A stretch of 64,000 bases of DNA from Wurfbainia villosa (Eukaryota > Streptophyta > Magnoliopsida > Zingiberales > Zingiberaceae): positions 23,453,255-23,517,254 of the forward strand of contig CM046008.1 in assembly GCA_025175895.1 (NCBI GenBank), written 5' to 3'. The stretch's first letter is position 1; every line of letters starts with the position of its first letter. Shown here piece by piece: positions 34,927 to 44,566 of this stretch. A program made the position numbers and the translations under genes. The notes under the pieces were generated by a model. That model saw only the letters and a list, made by a program, of their open reading frames with translations. It made no database searches and had not been told where the DNA came from.

Positions 34927-35440
34927 TACCCTAAGTGGCCGAAATCACTAGGGAGGGGTTCATACATTTTTTTTGTCACATAAAATTCATACATGAAGGC
35001 ATACAACATATCATAATTTCATAAGGAGTGTTTTCATGCAACCCTAGCCCTAAAAACCCTAGTTGGCCGAAACATTAGGGGCACCAAAATTTTATTTTTG
35101 TCACATAAAATTCATACATGAAGGCATACAACATATCATAATTTCATAAGGAGTGTTTTCATGCAACCCTAGCCCTAAAACCCTAGTTGGCTGAAACATT
35201 AGGGGATCCAAAATTTTATTTTTGTCACATAAAATTCATACATGAAGACATACAACATATCATAATTTCATAAGGAGTGTTTTCATGCAACCCTAGCCCT
35301 AAAACCCTAGTTGGCCGAAACATTAGGGGCACCAAAATTTTATTTTTGTCACATAAAATTCATACATGAAGATATACAACATATCATAATTTTTTCATGC
35401 AACCCTAGCCCTAAAACCCTAGTTGGCCAAAACTTGCATG
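34927..35440. repeat. 124-bp tandem repeat with telobox-like motifs in the E 5' LTR
   Basis: AGTTGGCCGAAAC or variants at 35061, 35185, 35309 and 35421, each following ACCCTAGCCCTAAAACCCT. The last unit has lost about 12 bp (near 35390). Confidence 0.88.
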
Positions 35441-36060
35441 GTATAAAGCATCACATTTCTTTCATATATCATGTCCTACAAAAGCAAATATACTGCAGGT
35501 GAGGGAATCTTACCACTTATAATTTGGTTACCCCTTAATAAAAGAGACCTTGATTGGAGAGGAGACTAAAAAAATAATCTTGCCCTAGAACCCTTCTTGG
35601 TGCTCTTGACCCTTAGATGAAGATTAGTCCCTTAGATGAACCCTTCTCTTTGCTTAACTCTCTAGGGTGGAACCCTAGTTTGCTTTGGCCGAAACTCAAA
35701 GAAGGAACCCTAGGGTTTCGGTGGAAGGAGGAAGAAGGAAGAAGAAGTTGTCAAATGAAACTTTCACTCTTATTTATAAAGGGAGGAAGAGAAGTGTCTC
35801 TTCTCTTTTCATGCCTCTTCATTTACCCTCCTCACACTCATCTAGAATTTCTCCTCTTTCTCCAACAGTAAGCTACTGCTGAGCACTTGGTCATCACATG
35901 CATGGTAAGAGTTAACTCTCACCAAGAGGTTTAAGGTTCAAACCTCACCTCTCCACTTTTATTCTTTTATCATCATTTTCCAGGATTCCATATATAATCT
36001 ACTAGACATGAAATTAAATTCTATACAAAAATTTTGGAGAAAATTTTTTGGGGTGTTACA

Positions 36061-36436
36061 CCCTTAGCCACATGGTCTCTAATGAAGTGATGTTTCACTT
36101 CAATGTGCTTGGTCCTAGAGTGATGCACCGGATTTTTGGTCATGTTAATGGTGCTCACATTATCACAAAATACTTTCATGTTGGAGTAAGATAGCTCATA
36201 ATCTTCTAAGGTATGTTTCATCCATAATAGTTGAGCTACACAACCACCCATAGCCACATATTCGGCCTCGGTGGTGGATAAAGCAACACAAGGTTGCTTC
36301 CTACTACTCCAACTCACTAGGGAGGACCCAAGGAATTGGCATCCACCACTAGTACTCTTCCGATCCAATTTGCAACCGGCATAATCGGAATCGGTGTACC
36401 CAATCAAATCAAAGGACCTAGTCCTAGGGTACCATA
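36061..36436 (-). pseudogene. Element D RNase H, middle part
   Basis: From 36436 down the minus strand reads YPRTRSFDLIGYTDSDYAGC, with the copia RNase H Asp in YTDSD, then SGGCQFLGSSLVSWSSRKQP, STTEAEYVAMGG (Glu) and FCDNVSTINMTKNP (Asp), ending HHFIRDHVAKG. The preceding Trp codon lies across the C insertion at 41282, which shows the join. Bounded by C (TSD CCATA, 36432-36436) and E (TSD CCCTT, 36061-36065). The frame's apparent N-terminus above 36436 is LTR of C. Confidence 0.88.
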
Positions 36437-36840
36437 TGATGAAACTCGGCTTCGTATTAACTTCAAAGCTTGTTGTAAGAAGTAGGAGAATGGTGAAACT
36501 TAGCTTTGGTATGAGCTTCAAAGCTTGTTAAGAGGGAAGGAGGAGAATACATGAATGTTTTTCCTTAAGAATGAAAGCAAGCATACAAAGGGGTTTTATA
36601 GGGTTACATGCTCTTAATGAGCTTTGCATGAAAAAAAACCACCGTTGGAAGAATAAGACCGTTGCCTACTTTTGAGCATCAAAACCTTTTTGCATGTTGC
36701 ATTTAATGAGCCTCCTTGCATTGATTAGTTTTGTCTTCTTGCATGGTGACTTGCATGTTGCATTTAATGAGCCTCCTTGCATTGATTTGTTTTGTCTTCT
36801 TGCATGATGGCTTGTCTTGATTATTGATTAACTTTCAACA
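36437..36840 (-). mobile_element. 3' LTR of copia element C
   Basis: A 404-bp LTR, TGATGAAACT...CTTTCAACA in plus orientation, nearly identical to 40882-41281. CCATA before it (36432-36436) and after the partner (41282-41286) is the target-site duplication. A minus-strand TATAAAA is at 36594-36600. A 61-bp direct repeat beginning GCATGTTGCATTTAATGAGC occurs twice near the 3' side (about 36691 and 36752). The polypurine tract CTTGAGGGGGAG (minus) adjoins at 36841. Confidence 0.92.
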
Positions 36841-37313
36841 CTCCCCCTCAAGTACATGTCAATGGCACCTAACTTGTCAAGGATGTTCTTCATATGTTGA
36901 GTAGTGGTAACCTTAGTAAAGATATCTGCTGGTTGATCTTGTCCATTGATATGATGAGCGGTGATGATATTTTCATCAATCTTCTCCCTAATGAAGTGGC
37001 AATCCACTTCAATGTGCTTGGTTCTTTCATGAAATACTGGATTTGTTGCAATGTGAATGGCTGACTGATTGTCACAGTATAATCTGATTGGGGAACTGAC
37101 GGGGAACCCCAACTCTTCAACTAAGGCTTTTAGCCATATGAGTTCACTTGTGGTTGTCGCCATTGCTCTGTATTCTGCTTCAGCACTGGATCTTGACACG
37201 ACAGATTGTTTCTTACTTTTCCAAGACACCAAATTTCCTCCAACAAACATACAATATCCTGTTGTTGATCTTCTATCTTTGTGATCTCGCCTAACTGCAT
37301 CACAATATCCCAC
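36841..37313 (-). pseudogene. Element C RNase H
   Basis: The 161-codon minus-strand frame (36828-37313) reads RRSTTGYCMFVGGNLVSWKS, SSAEAEYRAMA and LYCDNQSAIHIATNP, then HIEVDCHFIREK and PADIFTKV, the full C-terminal half of copia RNase H. The first catalytic Asp region is altered: MGYCDAVRRDHKDRRS where WAGD/DRRS-type sequence is usual. The frame ends at the polypurine tract. It is split from RT by stops and frameshifts at 37314-37856. Confidence 0.83.
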
Positions 37314-38453
37314 GATTTGTATTATGGTTATTCCTCATCCGATTCCTTTTCACAGTGTCCCTTTCAAATAGTGAAGGATTCTCTCTGCTGCCTTCCAATG
37401 ACTCTCCTTTGGTGCATGCATGTTTTGGCTAATTTGATTTACTGCATATGAAATATCCGGACGAGTAATGGTTAGCTAAATCAATTTACCTACTAACCTT
37501 TGGTATTGTTGAATGTCCTCCCATGGATTTCCATCATCATTTCCTTTCTTAGATGTGAAGTAGGGGCTACTAGCTGGTTTTGCTCCAAGTTTTCCAGGTT
37601 TCTAGAGATCAAGTGTATACTTAGTTGGGATAGAACTAGTCCATTAGGAGAGTAGGCTAGTTCTATACCTAGAAAGTACTTTAGTTTTCCTAAATCCTTT
37701 ATTTCGAATTTAGAATTGAGAAAGCACTTAACTTATTGTATTAGATTTATATCATTTCCTGTAATAATGAGATCATCTACATATATAAGAATGATGATAG
37801 TTTTATCATTTTCTACTTAAACAAATAATGAGGAATCACTACTGCATTTTTTGAATTTATAACTTAAGAGAGCTGAGCTGAGTTTGGCATACCATGCCCT
37901 TGGATTGTTTGAGACCATATATGGCCTTGTTCAGTTTGCATACCTTCCCCTCATATCTATTTTGAATTCCTTCTGGAATATCCATATAGAAAACCTCTTC
38001 TTCAAGCTCTCCCTGTAGAAAAGCATTGGCAACATCCATTTGATAAAGTGGCCAATCCATATTTATTGCGAGGGCAAGTAAGACTCGGATGGTGTTCATC
38101 TTGGCCACGGGTGCAAATGTCTCCTTATAATCAATTCCATAGGTTTGAGTGTATCCTTTGGCGACTAGTCTAGCTTTGTGTCATTCAATGGTACCATCAC
38201 TTCTATGCTTGATCTTGTATACCCATTTACACCCGACGGATTTCTTTCCTTTATGCAAATTTGTGATCTCCCAAGTGCCATTTTTGTGCAAGGCATTGAT
38301 TTCTTCTTCCATTTCCTTTTGCCAAGATTGTTGGCCTTTTGCTTCCTCATATGTTCTAGGTTCCTGTGCTTTATCTATGCCACTCAAGAATGCTTGGTGA
38401 CTTGGTGAGATATTATTAGTGGTATAATAATCAAAGATAGGATGATATAACAT
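37314..38453 (-). pseudogene. Element C reverse transcriptase
   Basis: The frame at 38181-38453 covers the region before RT and reads WQKEMEEEINALHKNGTWEI and SVGCKWVYKIKHRSDGTIE, ending at a TGA. The frame at 37857-38108 has MNTIRVLLALAINMDWPLYQMDVANAFLQGEL in two blocks and LNKAIYGLKQS. A later frame near 37745-37810 has the YVDD region (IILIYVDDLIITGN). At least four breaks are present. Order and content are those of a copia RT of a different lineage from D and F. Confidence 0.82.
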
Positions 38454-38753
38454 GCCAGAATGAAAGTATGTTCGACGATTAATCCATTCAGATGAAGGAT
38501 ACCTTATTCTTGTCGACCTCCTTAGTGGTGGAGGAGAGGAGGGTAGATGTGCAGTTTCTATTGTCCCTCTATTGTTGCTTAATTGAGACGGAATTTGATC
38601 TCTCCCCTTGGTCTAGGCTTTCCTCAGTTTCTTCAGTATCTAGATTAGTTCCCTCTTGCGAGCATTCTGGAACCTCTAAGTTGCTATTTTGAGGTGGATC
38701 CTGCCTTTCTTCAGGAAATAGAGGATAACTACTAATTGAGTTTCTTTCCTTTG

Positions 38754-39428
38754 TTACTCTTCCTCCTTTGTTTCTGAATAAAAAAACTCATTTTCGACAA
38801 ATATCACATCCTTTGATGTGTACATCTTGTTAGTAGCAGGATCAAAGCATTTATATCCTTTTTCTGAGGTGGCATATCCAAGGAAAACACATTTCCTTCC
38901 TTTATCATCTAATTTAGTTCTAAATTGTAATGGAATGAAAACATAGCATATACACCCAAAAATTTTTAAATGAGAGATGTTAGGCCTTCTATCATATAGG
39001 AGTTCTATTAAAGATTTCGCTCCTAAGTTTTCTGTTGGCATTAGATTTATTAGATGAGCTGTTGTGCTAATGGCTTCACACCATAATATTTTGGGAATAT
39101 TAGCATGATTTAGGAGAGTTCTTGCTGTTTCTAATAGATGTCTATTTTTCCTTTCGGCTACCCCATTTTGTTGAGGCGTATAAGGACAAGAGGTTTGATG
39201 AATAATTCCCCTTTCTTTTAAGTAGTCTCTCATTTTATTGCTTGTGTATTCTCCACCATTATTGGATCTAAGGATCTTAATATTGCCATTGTATTGCCTT
39301 GAGATAAAATTGTTATAGGTTTTAAAAGCCTCAAACACTTGAGATTTGTTAGTGATCATGTAAACCCAAGTGTATCTAGTTTTATGATCAATGAATGTAA
39401 CAAAGTATTTATAACCTTGTTTAGACAA
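38754..39428 (-). pseudogene. Element C integrase
   Basis: A 224-codon minus-strand frame. It reads YFVTFIDHKTRYTWVYM (first catalytic Asp), IKILRSNNGGEYTS, where the second catalytic Asp is replaced by Asn, and PQQNGVAERKNRHLLETART with the catalytic Glu. GCICYVFIP and FLGYATSEKGYKCFDP belong to the C-terminal part. The Asp to Asn change alone should stop strand transfer. The stretch 38454-38753 is the linker to RT, without a usable frame. Confidence 0.85.
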
Positions 39429-39457
39429 AATTGGAGAGGTCCATACATCAGAGTGAA

Positions 39458-40294
39458 CTAGATCAAAGGATTTTTCATATATAGTGATAGAACAAGGATA
39501 GTTTGCTTTTGTCTCCTTCCCGACAATACATGGTTCATATATAGTGATAGAACAAGGTTATCTAAACTAATTGTAGGGAAGAAATATTTTAGGACATGAT
39601 TGCTAGGGTGACCTAGTCGGGCATGCCAAAGTTGGGAGTCCTCCTGGCTTGCTTTAAAGACTTGATAGTCATGATCCAAGACATAAAGGTTATTCCTTTT
39701 ATATCCCTTGTCAATCAAAAGATTTGTGTCCTGAAATGACACATTGTTAGGATCAAAAATAACCTTGCAACCATGTTCCTTAGTTACTTTACTAATAGAC
39801 ATTAGATTGGAAGTAAAATTTGGAACATATAGGGCATCACTTGGCTTTCCTAGTAGTTCTATTTCTCCTATTTGATTTACTGTTATGTTTTGACCATTAG
39901 CCACCTTAACTGTCTTACATTTTTCTAAGGTTCTAAACTTTAGGACTTTATTTTTATCTTTTACCATATGATAATCACATCCAGAATACATAATCCAATG
40001 TTTAGTATCTAGAGTGGAGTTTAAGCATATACCTGTTGTAGAGTTTTCTTGATGTTCTTCCACAGAAGTTTGTACTTTTAATGTTTGCACGGGTTCCTTC
40101 TTTCGAAATGACTTTGGTCTTAAATGAGGATGAAGAAACCAACATTTGTCCTTTGTATGCCCTTTCTTCTTGCAATTAGGACATACCTCTTCTTTTGGAT
40201 GAACTTCGTTAATCTTGAACCCATGAACTTCCATTTTTTTGTTTGAAGTTTCTTCAATATTAAAGCTTGACTCAGTTCTTTGAATGATTTGCAA
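39458..40294 (-). pseudogene. Element C gag end, protease and integrase zinc region
   Basis: A 278-codon minus-strand frame. CPNCKKKGHTKDKC (about residues 38-51) is the gag zinc knuckle. WIMYSGCDYHMVKD (about 105-118) is the protease active site, but with Tyr in place of the catalytic Asp. SQLWHARLGHPSNHVLKY (about 222-239) begins the HHCC domain; its Cys pair is disrupted by a short duplication near 39474-39560 in which TCATATATAGTGATAGAACA occurs twice. The element therefore has defects in protease and integrase. Confidence 0.83.
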
Positions 40295-40870
40295 AACTTC
40301 ATGATACGCAGGAGATTTTGCATTCGTAGAATTTCTGTCTCATAGTTGAGAATGAGTCACCGAGAGTCATAAGAAGACTAAATACCTTGTCTTCATTTTG
40401 TCGCTTTATTATTATTGTTGGATCAGTGGTTGATGGTGGAGAACCTCAAGCTCACTCCATAAGGCACCAAATTCTCCAAAGAGTTGTGGGAGAGTCTTTT
40501 CTCTTTCCTCATATCCGCTATCTCTGTCTTCTTATATCAAAGATCCTTCCAATGTTGTTGGTCTGCCCAGTATATCCGAGAGATGATCCCATAAGGCTTT
40601 AGCACTAGGAGAGCAAGCAACCATACTTTTGTGAGCTTCATCTAAGGAAAGAAGGAGATGAACAAAGACTTGATTATCCTTCTTTTTCCATTCTTTGAAG
40701 ACGGGATCAACCTTGTTAGGAGGATCTGAAGAATTAGATCTTCAAGGTTATATGTACTTAGGATCCTCTTAATAAATCCACCATTGAATATAGTTGGAGG
40801 AATTAAGAAGAAGAGAGGAAAAGAGTTGTGGGGAAGTGAGCTTAGGCTGTGGAAAGGCTAGACTTTCTTT
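40295..40870 (-). pseudogene. Element C gag N-terminal part and leader, broken
   Basis: The stretch between the zinc-knuckle frame and the primer site should hold gag. Pieces of minus-strand frame are present (for example 40120-40323) but I read no long gag helix pattern through the stops. The 5' end near 40800-40870 is likely the gag start and a very short leader. Plus-strand frames here are shadows. Confidence 0.5.
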
Positions 40871-40881
40871 GCTCGATACCA
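40871..40881 (-). promoter_or_regulatory. Primer-binding site of element C, one base short
   Basis: On the minus strand TGGTATCGAGC directly after the LTR. Complementarity to initiator tRNA-Met requires TGGTATCAGAGC; the CAG is again CG. Confidence 0.72.
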
Positions 40882-41281
40882 TGATGAAACTAAACCGTAT
40901 TAACTTCAAAGCTTGTTGTAAGAAGTAGGAGAATGGTGAAACTTAGCTTTGGTATGAGCTTCAAAGCTTGTTAAGAGGGAAGGAGGAGAATACATGAATG
41001 TTTTTCCTTAAGAATGAAAGCAAGCATACAAAGGGGGTTTTATAGGGTTACATGCTCTTAATGAGCTTTGCATGAAAAAAAACCACCGTTGGAAGAATAA
41101 GACCGTTGCCTACTTTTGAGCATCAAAAACTTTATGCATGTTGCATTTAAGCCTCCTTGCATTGATTAGTTTTGTCTTCTTGCATGGTGACTTGCATGTT
41201 GCATTTAATGAGCCTCCTTGCATTGATTTGTTTTGTCTTCTTGCATGATGGCTTGTCTTGATTATTGATTAACTTTCAACA
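40882..41281 (-). mobile_element. 5' LTR of copia element C
   Basis: A 400-bp LTR nearly identical to 36437-36840. Differences include CTCGGCTTC against CTAAAC near the start, one G in a G-run, and loss of AATGAG in one repeat unit. The similarity points to a fairly recent insertion. TATAAAA (minus) is at 41038-41044. It is followed by the CCATA duplication (41282-41286). Confidence 0.92.
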
Positions 41282-42015
41282 CCATAGACCTACATTTAGT
41301 GTGCCTTTAACATATCTTAAAATTCTCTTAACGGCAACTAAATGAGATTCTTTAGCACATGATTGATACCTAGCACACATACCAACCGTAAATAATATGT
41401 CGGGTCTACTAGCGGTTAAATACAAGAGGCTACCAATCATGCTCCTATAAAGGGTAAGATCTATTTGTTTTCCTTCACTATCACTATCTATTTTAGTATT
41501 GATTGCCATTGGAGTTGACACTACCTTAGCATTTTCCAAACCAAATTTCTTAATCATTTCCTTAGCATATTTTGTTTGATAAATGTAAATTCCTTAACTT
41601 GTTTGTTTAACTTGCAATCCTAGGAAGAAATTTAATTCTCCAACTAGACTCATCTCAAACTCTTTTTCCATATTTTGAATAAAGTCTTGAAGAAATTCAT
41701 CATTTGTTGACCCAAAGATAATATCATCAACATACACTTGGGCTACAAAGATGTCCTTAGATGTTGACTTTATAAAGAGAGTTTGATCTATACTACCCCT
41801 TTTGAAATCCTTAGAGATTAGGAAAGATGACAATCTTTCATACCAAGTCCGGGGAGCTTGTTTCAAACCATATAAGGCTTTCCTAAGCTTGTATACATGG
41901 TTTGGGTAGTCCATATTTTCAAACCCGGGAGGTTGTTCTACACTTGATAAACCCATTTAGGAATGCCGATTTGACATCCATTTGATGGAGTTTGAAACCC
42001 ATATAAGAGGCATAC
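41282..42015 (-). pseudogene. Element D reverse transcriptase, main part, and start of RNase H
   Basis: The frame at 41594-41956 reads PPGFENMDYPNHVYKLRKAL, YGLKQAPRTWYERLS and FVAQVYVDDIIFGSTNDE, where YVDD is the polymerase active site and is intact. A stop at about 41592 follows KQTS. The next frame, 41276-41557, reads MIKKFGLENAKVVSTPMA and ILRYVKGTLNVGLW, the connection to RNase H. The start of this RT is across element B at 51496. Catalytic residues survive, but the gene is split by B and C. Confidence 0.88.
42011..42015. repeat. Target-site duplication of element B (left)
   Basis: CATAC before the LTR start at 42016; the same five bases follow the right LTR at 51496-51500. The D reverse-transcriptase codons join through one copy. 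Confidence 0.9.
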
Positions 42016-44566
42016 TGTTAAATACTAGAAAATTTAAAATATTAAATTAAAGGCCAAATAATTAAGGAAATAATCCTGGAAATTTTTCGAGATTTTTAGG
42101 GAATTTTAGGAATTTTTCCGGAATTTTTCTGGATTTAAACGGACTCCGTACGAGATATTTTTCGGAGATAAAATAAATAGGCTTTTGTGAGGTCTATTTA
42201 AAGGGTATTAACCTAAACCGGAAAAAAACTAAAATGCTATTTTCCTTTCTTTTTCTTTCCTCGCCGATCGGCAGTTCCTTCTGCCCGATGCCCTCCCCTT
42301 TCGCGCAATCGTCGCCTTCTCTTCGCGTCTGCCGCCAGCAGCCCGACGCCGGCGCCCTCTTCTTCGTCGGCGATGCCTTTCCTCGAGCCGACGCTGTCCA
42401 CAGCCGCAACCCTAGTTTGCGCTCGCGGCTCTGCCCGCCGCGACGCGCCTGAGCTCGCCGTCGGCTGACGCAGTGCCGGGCTCCCTCCGTTGCGGCGTCG
42501 AGGCCGGTCATCCCTCCACAGCGCCGACAGGTGCCCTTCCACTGTGCCGCGCCACTCCTTCGTCGGCGGCGCTGCGTACCGGACGCCGTCGTTTTTACCT
42601 TGTGATTTACGGCCGGGAGGTTGCCGGGAGAACTATTAGGGCATCGGCAGGTCCTCGTTCCGGTGAACCGAGCAGTTTGGGGGAAATTCCATCGCAGGTA
42701 TAACATGGACTAGTTTCTTCCTTGCCTACCGGTTGTTTGATTTGGTGGATGTGTCGTCTATGAATATTGTTTGAGTCGCTGAAATTTGAGTTGGGGATCT
42801 GATTTGGGGGATATTGGCTGTGGATGGAATTCCTAGGGCGGGTGAGCTTGATTGGTCGATTTGGGTTGATTCCAGAGTTATTCGGTTGATCGTTATGGTA
42901 TTCAGAGGATATGTTCTTAGATTGAGGAGTTAATCACAATTTGTGATCTACGAGTTGAGGATCTACTTGGGGATACATAGTAGTAATTTAGCACGTTGTC
43001 GTGTGCTTGGATTTGATGGATTTACTTTGGAGTATTTGGTTATGGAAGGAATCGATTAATTATTCAATTTGTCGTTGAATTGTATATTTTGTGCTTAACT
43101 ATAGTTATGCTATATGCAGGTTTCGGTCACGAGGTAGGTCCCCAGTCGTGACGATTTGGTTCATTCTTGCGGATATATATATATTCAGGCGGGTATTTTG
43201 ACTTAACTTTTAGATTAAGTCAAATTGATATGCTAGTAGGATAGCTTGCAATAATTTTCATGTTTATATGCCTAGTATGTTTTTGGTGTCTACTTGATAC
43301 ATGCATGTGATAGGATATGATTATATTTCCCTGTTTGATTTGGATCATAGTATATGGATTAGGGATATGTACATATTGATTGTACATATTATTCGGATAG
43401 GTATTTTGAGTAGGATTTACATGCTTTAGTATCATGCACCATTTTCGCATGAACGGGTTCCATTATTGTTGAGCCCGCTTGAGTTACATAACTACACCGC
43501 TTGTCACTCATGGGTTAGTGGTACATCAGGAGGGTGTGTGCAGTTGCTCTGTCAGGCTCCGCTGGTCCGCTCATGGGTAGCGACGAGGCAGCGTGGTAGC
43601 GGGCAGGGATCCCTCCTCTGGTCTATGACACCGGGAGATGAGAGCTTAGCTCCCCCACTATGTTTGGGGCAGGAGGATAGGTGTACTCCGACAGCATCCT
43701 GTCCACTCGGTCACTCAGGAGCAGTGATGGCAGAGTGCACAGTTGTCATAGCCCTACCCACTCGGCTTCACCATTGCGTGTGAGGCGGCTGACTGGCGTC
43801 AGGGGTGACCATGTCATTTGCACGGCATGCATTTTTGCATGGATCGCATTTGTATTGTGTTTGCTGCATTTTATTGATGCATTGGATGTTGCATATGATT
43901 GTCATGCATATAGGATTCATATTCTTATATGGTGATGACTTTATCTCTTATAGTAGGGCACATGCTCCTATATCAGGGTAGGAGATTCAGGTAAGTACAG
44001 TCATTTTGTATTTCTTGCTTGCATACCCTATTTATGTGAGACTGTACTGGCATGATATTTTTATTGTTAGCTATACCTTACTTTGCATATCTACTATACC
44101 CGCAGAGTTCTTTGAACTCACCCCGTTGATTTATATCTATTTCAGGATGAAGCTGTCAGGAGAGTGCAGCTGCCGGACCCCACTCGTCGTAAATGTTTTA
44201 TTTTGGATATTTGCTTTATGGTTTGGATATTTTGGTTAGAGGACATGTATAGGTTTGGAGATTGATTTTGTATTTGGATTTTTGGTGTCCGTATGGACCT
44301 TATTCGGATTTTGGTTTGATTGGATTTTGGTGAGTATTCCTGCCCAGATGGCAGAAGGGGTAAGTTGATTTATGGTAGACTGTTTATCATTTATTTTGGT
44401 TGATGGCCTGAGGCCAAATTATATAACTGCGTGTGAGTTTGGATTCCGGTCGTGTTGACCGATGTATAGTGGCCGTGTAGGCCTTGTATGTAAATTGGGA
44501 TTGTCACCCGTACAGGGGAGATGCTGTCGGATTTTTGTCTGGCGGGGTCTCCTTCGGGGCGTGACA
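42016..44566 (+). mobile_element. 5' LTR of gypsy-like element B
   Basis: A 2,551-bp LTR, TGTTAAATAC...GGCGTGACA, similar throughout to 48949-51495. TATA box CTATTTAAAG is at 42194-42203. The GC-rich leader (42250-42640) differs from the partner by several short gaps around CAG, CTG and CCG. Possible intron signals are at 42698 and 43119. Frames such as 42234-42452 and 43466-43783 are not conserved as proteins between LTR copies. Confidence 0.93.
42698..43119 (+). other. Possible leader intron in the B 5' LTR
   Basis: Donor GCAG/GTATAA and acceptor ATATGCAG, 422 bp apart, the same spacing as at 5615-6036. The right LTR keeps the donor (49628) but has lost the acceptor. Confidence 0.35.

Larger units (their letters stand above)
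33092..36060 (-). mobile_element. 5' LTR of gypsy chromovirus E
   Basis: A 2,969-bp LTR matching 25222-28132, TG...CA in plus orientation. It repeats the same three arrays: 71-bp units at 33855-34150, 45-bp units at 34611-34845 (five copies against about 3.6 in the partner) and 124-bp units at 34927-35440. TATAAATA is on the minus strand at 35771-35778. It is followed by CCCTT (36061-36065). The copy-number difference means the arrays changed after insertion, or slipped during replication or assembly. Confidence 0.93.
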
